5,669 nucleotides of DNA from assembly GCA_023416545.1 (NCBI GenBank), contig JAEZHO010000189.1:1-5669 (forward strand), written 5' to 3'. This DNA comes from Pseudomonadota bacterium (lineage in GTDB: Bacteria; Pseudomonadota; Alphaproteobacteria; Rhizobiales; Rhizobiaceae). The notes under the pieces are model-generated. The model made no database searches, was not told the DNA's origin, and worked only from the letters and a program-made list of their open reading frames with translations. Below, piece after piece: positions 1-5,669 of this stretch. Numbering within the stretch: the stretch's first letter is position 1; every line of letters starts with the position of its first letter. A program made the translations under genes and the position numbers.

Positions 1-483
1 GCCGATAAGCTGCCCCATCAGCAGGCTCATCGCGACGAAGCCGACCGATCCCCAGACCCTGAGGGCGCCGTACTGGAAGCCCCAGCGCCTGACGCCGCTG
101 ACGGCGATCGAATCGACCACCGGGACATAGGCGGCAAAGAAGGCCGCCTGAAGCGCGTAGACGATGAGCACCGGCCAGAACCCCGTCACGGCAAACAATG
201 CCAACGCTGTCATGAGGGAAAGCACGCCCGACCAGACCAGCACCTTCGACCGCTCCTGCAGCCGGTCGGCGATCGCGCCGACGACCGGAGCCGCCAGGAT
301 GCGGACGATCATCGGAATGGCGAGGATCATGCCGATCTCGAACTCGCTGAACGTCAGCGTGTCGAGCCAGACGGGAAAATAGGGAAGGATGATGCCGTTG
401 ACGCCGATCGGCGCCGCGAAGGCGAGTGCGCAGCGCAGTTGGAAGTGCCGCGGTGGCGGTTCGGTCGCAATGCCAGTGATCAC
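1..483 (-). CDS. MFS transporter, HcaT/MFS_1-like family (N-terminal part, cut by window edge)
   Basis: I translated this frame by hand from the minus strand; 161 residues are open to the window edge. It is an inner-membrane secondary transporter of the major facilitator superfamily; the substrate cannot be told. Hydrophobic segments lie at about residues 18-40, 50-72, 80-101, 103-123 and 145-161, matching the first helices of a 12-helix carrier. A G-x-x-x-D-R loop (Gly69, Asp73, Arg74) between helices 2 and 3 is the classic MFS motif, and YGALRVWGSVGF (138-149) resembles the Y-G-x-x-R-x-W-G-S segment of the HcaT/LacY-like branch. I chose GTG at 481-483, giving MITGIATEPPPRHFQLR, because the segment just before helix 1 starts there. 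No good Shine-Dalgarno precedes it. An in-frame GTG at 523-525 would add 14 residues. It lies downstream of, and parallel to, the phosphoesterase gene. Sure of the family, unsure of start and substrate. Confidence 0.85.
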   Translation of the reverse strand, partial: MITGIATEPPPRHFQLRCALAFAAPIGVNGIILPYFPVWLDTLTFSEFEIGMILAIPMIVRILAAPVVGAIADRLQERSKVLVWSGVLSLMTALALFAVTGFWPVLIVYALQAAFFAAYVPVVDSIAVSGVRRWGFQYGALRVWGSVGFVAMSLLMGQLIG

Positions 484-613
484 GGGAGCAACAGGGAATC
501 GGGTCAGGGAGGAAAACCCTAGCACGCGGTCGCGTTCGATCCTGTGGCAGAATGGCAATGCCCGTCCACAATGTGGCCCGGCATCTCAGCGACAGATCAG
601 CGTCACGCCAGCG
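484..613. other. 130-bp intergenic spacer between phosphoesterase and MFS genes
   Basis: No gene fits here. In the MFS frame on the minus strand a stop (TGA) closes the frame near position 586-588, so the MFS gene cannot reach back into the phosphoesterase. The spacer contains an imperfect palindrome (558-584) and one copy of an 11-bp repeat. I saw no convincing -35/-10 pair for the MFS gene, so whether that gene has its own promoter or is read from the phosphoesterase is open. Confidence 0.6.
558..584 (-). terminator. Imperfect hairpin after the phosphoesterase gene, possible terminator
   Basis: A 27-nt near-palindrome: ATGCC at 558-562 pairs with GGCAT at 580-584, and CCAC (566-569) pairs with GTGG (573-576), leaving a 3-nt loop. 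Two mismatches lie inside the stem. It starts 29 nt beyond the phosphoesterase stop as read on the minus strand. No T-run follows, so it is not a textbook intrinsic terminator; it could instead be an attenuating or mRNA-stabilising stem in front of the MFS gene. Confidence 0.35.
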
Positions 614-620
614 TCACGCC
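599..620. repeat. Perfect 11-bp tandem duplication over the phosphoesterase stop codon
   Basis: AGCGTCACGCC occurs twice back to back (599-609 and 610-620). The second copy, on the minus strand, supplies the TGA stop at 614-616. The first copy carries another TGA at 603-605 in a different frame, since 11 is not a multiple of three. It looks like a small slippage duplication at the gene end. Confidence 0.7.
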
Positions 621-1414
621 GCCTTCATGTCGTTGAGGATCTCGGCCGGCACGGGCGACGGGACCGGGATGTCCAGGCCGTGCCAGTGGATCATCTCCAT
701 CGTCCCGTCCCAATGCTCGGCGACGGCCGTGCAGCTTTCCACCCAGTCTCCGGTGTTGATGTAGCGGATGCCGTCGATGTCCTCCATCACGGCGTGATGG
801 ATATGGCCGCAGATCACGCCGTCGACATCGTTGCGCCTGGCTTCCTCCGCCACCACACGCTGGAACTCGCCGATGAAGTTCACCGCCTGCTTGACCTGCA
901 GCTTGGCCCAGGCGGAAAAGGACCAGTAGGGCAGCCCGAGGCGGCGGCGGATCGCCGAAAGGCCGATATTGACGAAGATCGCCGCGTCATAGGCCCAGTC
1001 GCCGAGATAGGCGAGAAGCCGGGCGTTGCGGACGACCACGTCGAACTCGTCGCCGTGCAGGACGAGGTAGCGCTTGCCGTCGCCCGCCTCGTGGATGATC
1101 CGCTCGGCGACCTCGATCCCGCCGAAGTGGTTGCCGGGAAAGTCCCGCAGGAATTCGTCGTGATTGCCGGGGATATAGATGATCCGCGTGCCCTTGCGGG
1201 CCTTGCGGAGCAGCTTCTGCACCACGTCGTTGCACCCTTGCGGCCAGTGCCAGCTGCGCTTCAGGCGCCAGCCGTCGACGATGTCGCCGACGAGCACGAT
1301 CGTGGCGGCCTCGTGGAGGCGCAGGAAATCAAGCAGCAGGTCGGTCCGGGCCGCCTTGGACCCGAGGTGGACATCGGAGAGGAAGATGGTGCGGAAATGC
1401 CGTGCGTTCGCCAT
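614..1414 (-). CDS. Calcineurin-like metallophosphoesterase, UDP-2,3-diacylglucosamine diphosphatase (LpxH)-like
   Basis: 266 residues with a full binuclear metal site: Asp14 and His16 (SDVHLG), Asp44 (GDIVD), Asn84 (GNHD), His120 (HGDE), His204 and His206 (GHIHH). The spacing closely follows E. coli LpxH (8/10/41/79/114/195/197), which cleaves UDP-2,3-diacylglucosamine to lipid X in lipid A synthesis at the inner membrane. Residues about 125-190 would form the lid. The C-terminal NTGDWVESCTAV segment (220-231) is, from memory, typical of the wider COG2908 group rather than of strict LpxH. Many alphaproteobacteria use LpxI for this step, so another phosphodiester substrate is possible. ATG at 1412-1414 is well fixed: an in-frame TGA sits at 1433-1435 with no other start between, though the ribosome site is weak (AGGGA about 12 nt upstream). 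It is transcribed divergently from the malic enzyme. Family is sure; the exact reaction is inferred. Confidence 0.9.
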   Translation of the reverse strand: MANARHFRTIFLSDVHLGSKAARTDLLLDFLRLHEAATIVLVGDIVDGWRLKRSWHWPQGCNDVVQKLLRKARKGTRIIYIPGNHDEFLRDFPGNHFGGIEVAERIIHEAGDGKRYLVLHGDEFDVVVRNARLLAYLGDWAYDAAIFVNIGLSAIRRRLGLPYWSFSAWAKLQVKQAVNFIGEFQRVVAEEARRNDVDGVICGHIHHAVMEDIDGIRYINTGDWVESCTAVAEHWDGTMEMIHWHGLDIPVPSPVPAEILNDMKAA

Positions 1415-1544
1415 CGCGCTCGAAGTTCCCTGTCATTGCGTTCCCAGGCTCGCTCCTCAAAACCAGACTCGTGTTTCAGGAACATGACAGTGCCGGGCGG
1501 GGCCCCTCACCGCGGGCTCGCCACTCCTGGCCGGCTGGCCGATT

Positions 1545-1576
1545 TTACTGCTGTTCCCGCGCAACGATTGCTGTAA
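1545..1576. promoter_or_regulatory. Inverted repeat upstream of the malic enzyme gene, possible operator
   Basis: TTACTGC (1545-1551) and GCTGTAA (1570-1576) are inverted copies matching at 6 of 7 positions, separated by 18 nt, about 25 bp centre to centre. This lies 52-83 bp ahead of the malic enzyme start, a plausible place for a dimeric regulator to bind. The half-sites are short, so chance is a real possibility, and I do not recognise the cognate regulator. Confidence 0.25.
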
Positions 1577-1614
1577 GGAATGCCCGACAATCGATTGGAC
1601 TAAAGACGAATCCC

Positions 1615-1619
1615 GGAGG
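1615..1619 (+). promoter_or_regulatory. Shine-Dalgarno of the malic enzyme gene
   Basis: GGAGG sits 8 nt before ATG 1628 and decides this start. A competing out-of-frame ATG at 1623 is only 3 nt from it and runs into TGA after eight codons. Confidence 0.8.
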
Positions 1620-1627
1620 CGCATGAC

Positions 1628-3931
1628 ATGCAGGACAAGGACAAGGTGAGCGGAACGAGCAAGTCGGGCGATCTCGACGAACAGGCCCTTTTCTTCCACC
1701 GTTATCCGCGTCCCGGCAAGCTCGAGATCCAGCCGACGAAGCCGCTCGGGAACCAGCGCGACCTGGCGCTCGCCTATTCTCCGGGCGTCGCCGCCCCCTG
1801 CCTTGCGATCCGCGACGATCCGGATACCGCGGCCGACTATACCGCCCGGGCCAATCTCGTCGCCGTCATCTCGAACGGCACGGCGGTGCTGGGCCTCGGC
1901 AATATCGGTCCCCTCGCCTCCAAGCCGGTCATGGAGGGCAAGGCCGTCCTCTTTAAGAAGTTCGCCGGCATCGACGTCTTCGACATAGAGATCGACGCCA
2001 ACGACATCGAGACGATGGTCTCGACCATCTCGGCGCTCGAACCCACCTTCGGCGGCATCAACCTGGAGGACATCAAGTCGCCCGAGTGCTTCGAGGTAGA
2101 GCGGCAGCTCCGCGAAAAGATGAACATACCGGTCTTCCACGACGACCAGCACGGAACCGCGATCATCGTCGCGGCGGGCGTCCTCAACGGGCTCGAGCTT
2201 GCCGGCAAGAACATCGCCGACGTCAAGATCGTCGCCTCCGGCGCAGGGGCGGCCGCGCTTGCCTGCCTCAACCTTCTCGTCCTCCTCGGCGCCCGCAAGG
2301 AAAACATCTGGGTCCACGACATCGAGGGTCTCGTCTATCTCGGCCGCGAGACGCTGATGGACCAGTGGAAGGCCGTCTATTGCCAGGACAGCGAGAAGCG
2401 CAGCCTGCACGAGAGCATCGAAGGCGCGGACGTCTTCCTCGGCCTCTCCGCCGCCGGGGTATTGAAGCCCGAACTGCTGGCGAAGATGGCGGACAAGCCG
2501 CTGATCATGGCGCTTGCCAACCCGACCCCGGAGATCATGCCGCAGCTGGCGCGCGAAGCGCGGCCGGACGCGATGATCTGCACCGGACGCTCGGATTTCC
2601 CCAACCAGGTCAACAACGTCATCTGCTTCCCGTATATCTTCAGGGGCGCGCTCGACTGCGGCGCGCGCACCATCAACGAAGAGATGAAGATGGCCGCCGT
2701 GAAGGCCATCGCGGCACTCGCCCGCGAGGAGGTCTCCGACGTGGCGGCGCGCGCCTATAGCGGCGAGACCCCGGTTTTCGGCCCCGATTACCTGATCCCC
2801 TCGCCTTTCGATCCGCGACTCATCCTCCGCATCGCACCCGCCGTGGCGAAGGCTGCCGCGGAGACCGGCGTGGCGACGCGGCCCATCCAGGATTTCGACG
2901 CCTATCTCGACCAGTTGAACCGCTTCGTCTGGCGTTCCGGCTTCGTCATGAAGCCGATCTTCAGCGCCGCCAAGAATGCCGAGAAGAACCGGGTCATCTT
3001 CGCCGAGGGGGAGGACGAGCGCGTGCTGCGGGCCGCCCAGGTCCTGCTGGAAGACCGCACCGCGCGACCGATCCTGATCGGCCGTCCGCCGGTGATCGAG
3101 GCACGGCTGAAGCGCTTCGGCATCCGCATCCGCCCGGATGTCGATTTCGAGGTGGTCAACCCGGAGGACGATCCCCGCTACCGCGACTATGTCGATGACT
3201 ACGTCTCGCTCGTCGGCCGCGCCGGCGTCAATCCGGAGGCGGCCCGCACGATCGTGCGCACCAACAACACGGTGATCGGCGCCCTTGCCGTTCGCCGCGG
3301 CGACGCCGACGCGCTCATCTGCGGCGTCGAGGGCCGCTTCGACAAGCACCTGCGCGATGTCGACCAGATCATCGGCAAGCGCCCGGGCGTGCGCGCCTTC
3401 GCCGGCATGAGCCTGCTGATCTCCCAGCGCGGCGCGATCTTCTTCACCGACACATTCGTCACCTACAACCCGTCTGCGGCGGAGATCGCCGAGATGACCA
3501 TGCTGGCGGCGCAGGAAATCCGCCGGTTCGGCATCGCGCCCAAGGCGGCGCTCGTCAGCCATTCCAACTTCGGATCCCGCCATTCCGAAAGTGCCGCCAA
3601 GATGCGCGAGGCGCTGGCACTCCTGCGCCAGCAGGCGCCCGACCTGGAGGTCGACGGCGAGATGCAGGGCGGCTCGGCGCTGTCGGAGCCGCTGCGCAAG
3701 CGCGCCATGCCCGACAGCACCCTGACGGGTGAAGCCAACCTCCTCGTCTTCCCGAACCTCGACGCCGCCAACATATCGCTCGGCATCGTGCGGACGATGA
3801 TGGACGCGCTGCATGTCGGTCCCATTCTCCTCGGCGCGGCCCTTCCCGCCCACATCCTGTCGACCTCGGTGACGTCGCGCGGGGTCGTCAACATGGCGGC
3901 GCTCGCGGTGGTCGAGGCCTCGCAGGGCTGA
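1628..3931 (+). CDS. maeB: Malic enzyme with C-terminal phosphotransacetylase-like domain (NAD(P)-dependent, MaeB type)
   Basis: This cytoplasmic enzyme oxidatively decarboxylates malate to pyruvate and CO2, making NAD(P)H; in rhizobia such enzymes feed pyruvate and acetyl-CoA during growth on C4-dicarboxylates. The 767 residues match the usual length of the large chimeric class (E. coli MaeB, rhizobial DME and TME). The malic domain (about 15-420) has Tyr50 next to SPGVA, Lys105 in MEGKAVLFKKFAGID, metal ligands Glu147, Asp148 and Asp173 (NLEDI, HDDQHGT), and a Rossmann turn SGAGAAA (204-210). The rest (about 435-760) is a phosphotransacetylase-like domain, known in this family to act in oligomerisation and acetyl-CoA control. 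By hand alignment its catalytic Arg and Asp are replaced (Thr746, Gly752), so transacetylase activity is unlikely. The start has a good ribosome site. NAD versus NADP preference cannot be told, so the rhizobial names dme and tme both remain possible; maeB is used for the architecture. Confidence 0.96.
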   Translation: MQDKDKVSGTSKSGDLDEQALFFHRYPRPGKLEIQPTKPLGNQRDLALAYSPGVAAPCLAIRDDPDTAADYTARANLVAVISNGTAVLGLGNIGPLASKPVMEGKAVLFKKFAGIDVFDIEIDANDIETMVSTISALEPTFGGINLEDIKSPECFEVERQLREKMNIPVFHDDQHGTAIIVAAGVLNGLELAGKNIADVKIVASGAGAAALACLNLLVLLGARKENIWVHDIEGLVYLGRETLMDQWKAVYCQDSEKRSLHESIEGADVFLGLSAAGVLKPELLAKMADKPLIMALANPTPEIMPQLAREARPDAMICTGRSDFPNQVNNVICFPYIFRGALDCGARTINEEMKMAAVKAIAALAREEVSDVAARAYSGETPVFGPDYLIPSPFDPRLILRIAPAVAKAAAETGVATRPIQDFDAYLDQLNRFVWRSGFVMKPIFSAAKNAEKNRVIFAEGEDERVLRAAQVLLEDRTARPILIGRPPVIEARLKRFGIRIRPDVDFEVVNPEDDPRYRDYVDDYVSLVGRAGVNPEAARTIVRTNNTVIGALAVRRGDADALICGVEGRFDKHLRDVDQIIGKRPGVRAFAGMSLLISQRGAIFFTDTFVTYNPSAAEIAEMTMLAAQEIRRFGIAPKAALVSHSNFGSRHSESAAKMREALALLRQQAPDLEVDGEMQGGSALSEPLRKRAMPDSTLTGEANLLVFPNLDAANISLGIVRTMMDALHVGPILLGAALPAHILSTSVTSRGVVNMAALAVVEASQG

Positions 3932-3957
3932 TCGCCGACCTGTTATGACAATCTCAA

Positions 3958-3980
3958 CCGGCGGCACCGAACATCGCCGG
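3958..3980 (+). terminator. Short stem-loop after the malic enzyme gene, weak terminator candidate
   Basis: CCGGCG (3958-3963) pairs perfectly with CGCCGG (3975-3980) around an 11-nt loop, 26 nt after the malic enzyme stop. No T-run follows, and the next gene's ribosome site begins 15 nt later. It could limit read-through or simply lie in the leader of the next gene. Confidence 0.3.
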
Positions 3981-3995
3981 GAGAGATTTCACCAC

Positions 3996-4001
3996 AGGAG
4001 G
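3996..4001 (+). promoter_or_regulatory. Shine-Dalgarno fixing a GTG start
   Basis: A perfect AGGAGG lies 4 nt before GTG 4006 and continues as GGAG, so the effective spacing is flexible. This favours GTG 4006 over the in-frame ATG at 4024, which would also shorten the signal peptide. Confidence 0.75.
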
Positions 4002-4005
4002 GAGC

Positions 4006-4692
4006 GTGTTTCTTCGTATTGCCATGACCGCGTCCCTTGCGCTGGTCCCGCTGCGGGCGGCGGCCGAAACTCCGGACATCTGCCGGACGCTGCAGAGGCA
4101 CCTCGCGACCCTGCCGCAGGTGATCGGCAGCACGTCCGAGGTCCGCCGGCATGCCGAAGCGTTGCGCGACCTGGACGCCGAGATCCGGCAGCTGCGGACC
4201 GAAATGCGCCGGGCGCGGTGCGGCCGCAGCATTGTCACGCTCGGGCGCCAGGACGACATCTGCACTGACCTTTCAGGCGCCTTGAAGGAGGCGGAAGCGA
4301 TGCGGGACGCCGTCGCCGCCCAGCGCTCCGCCGCCCGGCAGATCCTGCGCCCGAGCCCGGAGCGCAGCGCCGTTCTCCGCGCGCTGCAGGCGAACGGCTG
4401 TCATGCAGACGAATCCTCCGACCGCGCTCCTGTCCCGGTTCCCGTTGCCGCCGATCCTGCCCCCGCCACCGAGAACCGGGGCTCCGCCAAGCCGCATTCC
4501 AGCATCACGCGCCTCTCGCCTGATGCGGAACAGGGACGACCGACGGGGATCGAGCCTCGGCCTCCCGCCCCGCCTGAGAGACCCTATGATCCGTCGAGGC
4601 AGGTTCGCTCGGTCGGCCCGGCCTTTCTACCCGACGAGACCGGCATCGACCTTGCCAATCCGGCGGAGAGCGGAGCCCGGCCGGTACCGTGA
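4006..4692 (+). CDS. Exported DUF2865-like protein of unknown function
   Basis: 228 residues. The N-terminus is a signal peptide: Arg4, a hydrophobic stretch at 5-16, then LRAAA with probable cleavage between Ala20 and Glu21, so the protein should be periplasmic. The mature part has a helical, charged region (about 26-130) rich in Arg and Glu, likely a coiled coil, with four cysteines at 26, 72, 86 and 132. Their placement (CRTL, RARCG, DDIC, then VLRALQANGC) resembles, from memory, the first part of rhizobial DUF2865 proteins. Residues 138-192 are Pro/Ala-rich and look disordered. The tail holds QVRSVGPAFLPD (198-209), which I associate with the same group, but the C-terminal Cys-rich segment usual in DUF2865 is missing. 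It lies 74 bp after the malic enzyme on the same strand, so co-transcription is possible but not shown. No biochemical function is known to me; the family link is tentative. Confidence 0.82.
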   Translation: MFLRIAMTASLALVPLRAAAETPDICRTLQRHLATLPQVIGSTSEVRRHAEALRDLDAEIRQLRTEMRRARCGRSIVTLGRQDDICTDLSGALKEAEAMRDAVAAQRSAARQILRPSPERSAVLRALQANGCHADESSDRAPVPVPVAADPAPATENRGSAKPHSSITRLSPDAEQGRPTGIEPRPPAPPERPYDPSRQVRSVGPAFLPDETGIDLANPAESGARPVP

Positions 4693-4704
4693 GCGGGACG
4701 GTTC
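4684..4704. terminator. Weak inverted repeat at the convergent gene ends
   Basis: ACCGT (4686-4690) and ACGGT (4698-4702) are inverted around a 7-nt loop, with one further pair (4684 with 4704) beyond a mismatch. The repeat spans the only 10 bp between two convergent stop codons, where a bidirectional terminator would be expected. The stem is short and lacks T-runs, so support is weak. Confidence 0.2.
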
Positions 4705-5539
4705 AGGCGGAGGCGCTTGCCGGAAAATAGCGGACATAGGCGAATGCCCTGCCGTCCGGAGCCCAGTTGGGCGAGTTCATCGTCCCCTGCCCGCCGAAGA
4801 GTTCGAACAGCGTCTCCACGTTGCGTCCATCCGGATCCATCATCCGGATCCGCACCGGCTGGTCGCGCGGATGGTCGAAGACCTCCGGTTCGTAGGAGAG
4901 AAAGATCACCTTGTCCCCGGTCGGTGACGGATGCGGAAACCAGTCCCCGTGCCCGCTTTCGACCACCCGCTCGGCCGCTCCTCCCGCAGCCGGCACCCGC
5001 CAGATCTGCATCAGGCCGCTGCGGCTGGAATTGAAGTAGATCCAGCGGCCGTCCGGCGAATAATCGGGCCCGTCATTGCGGCCTTCGCCGAAGGTCAGCC
5101 GGTTCTCGTCGCCGCCGTCCACGTCGATCGTATAGATGTCGAAGAGATCGTCACGTATGCCGCAATAGGCGAATTGCCGCCCGTCCGGCGACCAGCCGTG
5201 CCAGTAGGACGGCAGGTTCCTCGTCACGAGCCGGGGCTCGCCGCCGGTCGCCGGCAGCACGTAGATGGCCGACTTTGCGAACTCCGCCTTGTCGGAAATC
5301 GCGATCAGCGATCCGTCCGGGGAAATGCCGTGATCGTTGTTGCACTGCCTCGCAAAGCCGGTGTCCAGCGGTTCCGGCCTCGTGCCGTCGACCGCCAGTC
5401 TGTACATCAGCCCGTCACTGTTGAGCAGGAGGTAGCGCCCGCAGGGAGACCAGTTGGGCGCCTCGAAGAGCGCCTCCGTCTGCCAGACGACCCTGTGCTG
5501 TCGCGCGGCAAGGTCGAATATCTCGACGGAGCTGCGCAT
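4703..5539 (-). CDS. TolB-like beta-propeller protein (PD40/WD40-like repeats), cytoplasmic
   Basis: 278 residues made almost wholly of TolB-type propeller repeats. The hallmark S/A-P-D/C/T-G motif recurs at residues 31-34, 73-76, 117-120, 161-164, 205-208 and 260-263, each followed by a hydrophobic strand such as RWIYFNS, then a strand ending in an aspartate- or glycine-rich turn (IYTIDVDGGDENRL, IWRVPAAGGAAERV). Six repeats fit a six-bladed propeller. Unlike periplasmic TolB, the N-terminus (MRSSVEIFDLAARQ) is not a signal peptide and there is no separate N-terminal TolB domain, so it should stay in the cytoplasm and is not the Tol-Pal protein. No catalytic domain is attached; a binding or scaffold role is inferred. 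The gene begins 3 bp after the nadE stop and is probably co-transcribed. AGAGG directly touches the ATG, too close for a normal ribosome site, so translation may depend on coupling to nadE. Its end converges with the DUF2865-like gene. Confidence 0.88.
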   Translation of the reverse strand: MRSSVEIFDLAARQHRVVWQTEALFEAPNWSPCGRYLLLNSDGLMYRLAVDGTRPEPLDTGFARQCNNDHGISPDGSLIAISDKAEFAKSAIYVLPATGGEPRLVTRNLPSYWHGWSPDGRQFAYCGIRDDLFDIYTIDVDGGDENRLTFGEGRNDGPDYSPDGRWIYFNSSRSGLMQIWRVPAAGGAAERVVESGHGDWFPHPSPTGDKVIFLSYEPEVFDHPRDQPVRIRMMDPDGRNVETLFELFGGQGTMNSPNWAPDGRAFAYVRYFPASASA

Positions 5540-5542
5540 CCT

Positions 5543-5669
5543 CTAGCGATCGCGGAAACGGTTGGTGATCGGGTAGCGCCGGTCCCGGCCGAAGTTCTTC
5601 TTCGTGATCTTCACGCCCGGCGCCGACTGCCGCCGCTTGTATTCCGCGAGGTAGAGGAGATGCTCGATG
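5543..5669 (-). CDS. nadE: Glutamine-dependent NAD+ synthase, C-terminal fragment (cut by window edge)
   Basis: Only the last 41 residues and the TAG stop (5543-5545) are inside the window; I translated them by hand. The segment LAEYKRRQSAPGVKITKKNF followed by GRDRRYPITNRFRD is the strongly conserved end of bacterial NAD synthetases of the two-domain, glutamine-using class. NadE amidates nicotinic acid adenine dinucleotide to NAD+ with ATP in the cytoplasm, the last step of NAD synthesis. The basic, Pro/Arg-rich tail is normal for the family. The gene reads straight into the propeller gene, 3 bp downstream. The N-terminal nitrilase-type glutaminase domain would lie outside the window, so its presence is inferred rather than seen. 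Confidence 0.88.
   Translation of the reverse strand, partial: IEHLLYLAEYKRRQSAPGVKITKKNFGRDRRYPITNRFRDR

Larger units (their letters stand above)
1415..1627. promoter_or_regulatory. Divergent intergenic region between phosphoesterase and malic enzyme genes
   Basis: These 213 bp must contain the start signals of both flanking genes because the genes point away from each other. I did not find a -35/-10 pair I would defend. TTGCTG at 1568-1573 with TCGATT 17 bp later is only a weak candidate toward the malic enzyme. The middle (about 1493-1540) is very GC-rich with short palindromes (GGGGCCCC at 1499-1506, CCGCGG at 1510-1515). The A+T-richer stretch from 1541 on contains an inverted repeat listed separately. 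No small gene is supported here. Confidence 0.5.

Noticed and set aside
164..382. A 72-residue plus-strand open frame at the window start
   Set aside because: The minus strand here encodes a clear MFS transporter with helices and the G-x-x-x-D-R motif.
476..483. 8-bp palindrome GTGATCAC over the proposed MFS start codon
   Set aside because: Too short to stand out from chance, and it partly reflects the codons GTG ATC AC.
389..1576. A 395-residue open frame on the plus strand
   Set aside because: It is antisense to the phosphoesterase, which has all its metal-binding motifs, and also crosses the MFS gene start; its composition is shadow-like.
1623..1649. Eight-codon open frame (ATG at 1623) overlapping the malic enzyme start
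   Set aside because: The ATG is only 3 nt from the Shine-Dalgarno and the peptide has no features of a regulatory leader; most likely chance.
1457..3967. An 836-residue open frame on the minus strand, antisense to the whole malic enzyme
   Set aside because: It is a shadow of a high-GC gene: Arg/Asp/His-rich low-complexity translation, no recognisable domain, and the opposite strand encodes a clear malic enzyme with its active site.
4403..4927. A 174-residue plus-strand open frame spanning the convergent gene ends
   Set aside because: Out of frame with the exported protein and antisense to the propeller gene; Arg/Pro-rich shadow translation without a ribosome site.

Overview
The window is high-GC DNA (roughly 65% by eye) with the codon use of an alphaproteobacterium. 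The protein sequences look most like those of the Hyphomicrobiales (Rhizobiaceae/Phyllobacteriaceae type): a large chimeric malic enzyme, an LpxH-like phosphoesterase of the COG2908 type, a DUF2865-like secreted protein and a glutamine-dependent NAD synthase tail. The genus cannot be fixed from the sequence alone. It reads as ordinary chromosome: I see no transposase, integrase, tRNA, CRISPR array or phage gene, and no sharp shift in base composition.

Layout. (1) 1-483, minus strand: the first 161 residues of a major facilitator transporter of the HcaT/MFS_1-like type, cut by the window edge. (2) 484-613: a 130-bp spacer with an imperfect hairpin (558-584) and an 11-bp tandem repeat that runs over the next stop codon. 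(3) 614-1414, minus: a calcineurin-like phosphoesterase related to UDP-2,3-diacylglucosamine diphosphatase. (4) 1415-1627: a 213-bp divergent intergenic region that must hold the promoters of the phosphoesterase and the malic enzyme. (5) 1628-3931, plus: a complete 767-residue malic enzyme fused to a phosphotransacetylase-like domain. (6) 4006-4692, plus: a small exported, Cys- and Pro-containing protein of unknown function, DUF2865-like. (7) 4703-5539, minus: a cytoplasmic TolB-like beta-propeller protein, convergent with gene 6 across only 10 bp. (8) 5543-5669, minus: the C-terminal 41 residues of NAD synthase, whose stop lies 3 bp before the propeller gene's start, so those two are very likely one operon.

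Functionally, the malic enzyme turns malate into pyruvate plus NAD(P)H, a key step for growth on C4-dicarboxylates, and NadE makes NAD. The two are not in one transcription unit, so any link is only suggestive. The phosphoesterase and MFS genes point the same way but are separated by 130 bp with a hairpin.

I found no convincing new biological system. The points worth a second look are modest: an LpxH-like enzyme in a lineage that often uses LpxI, a DUF2865-like protein without the usual C-terminal Cys motif, a cytoplasmic propeller tightly coupled to nadE, and a malic enzyme whose transacetylase domain has lost catalytic residues.
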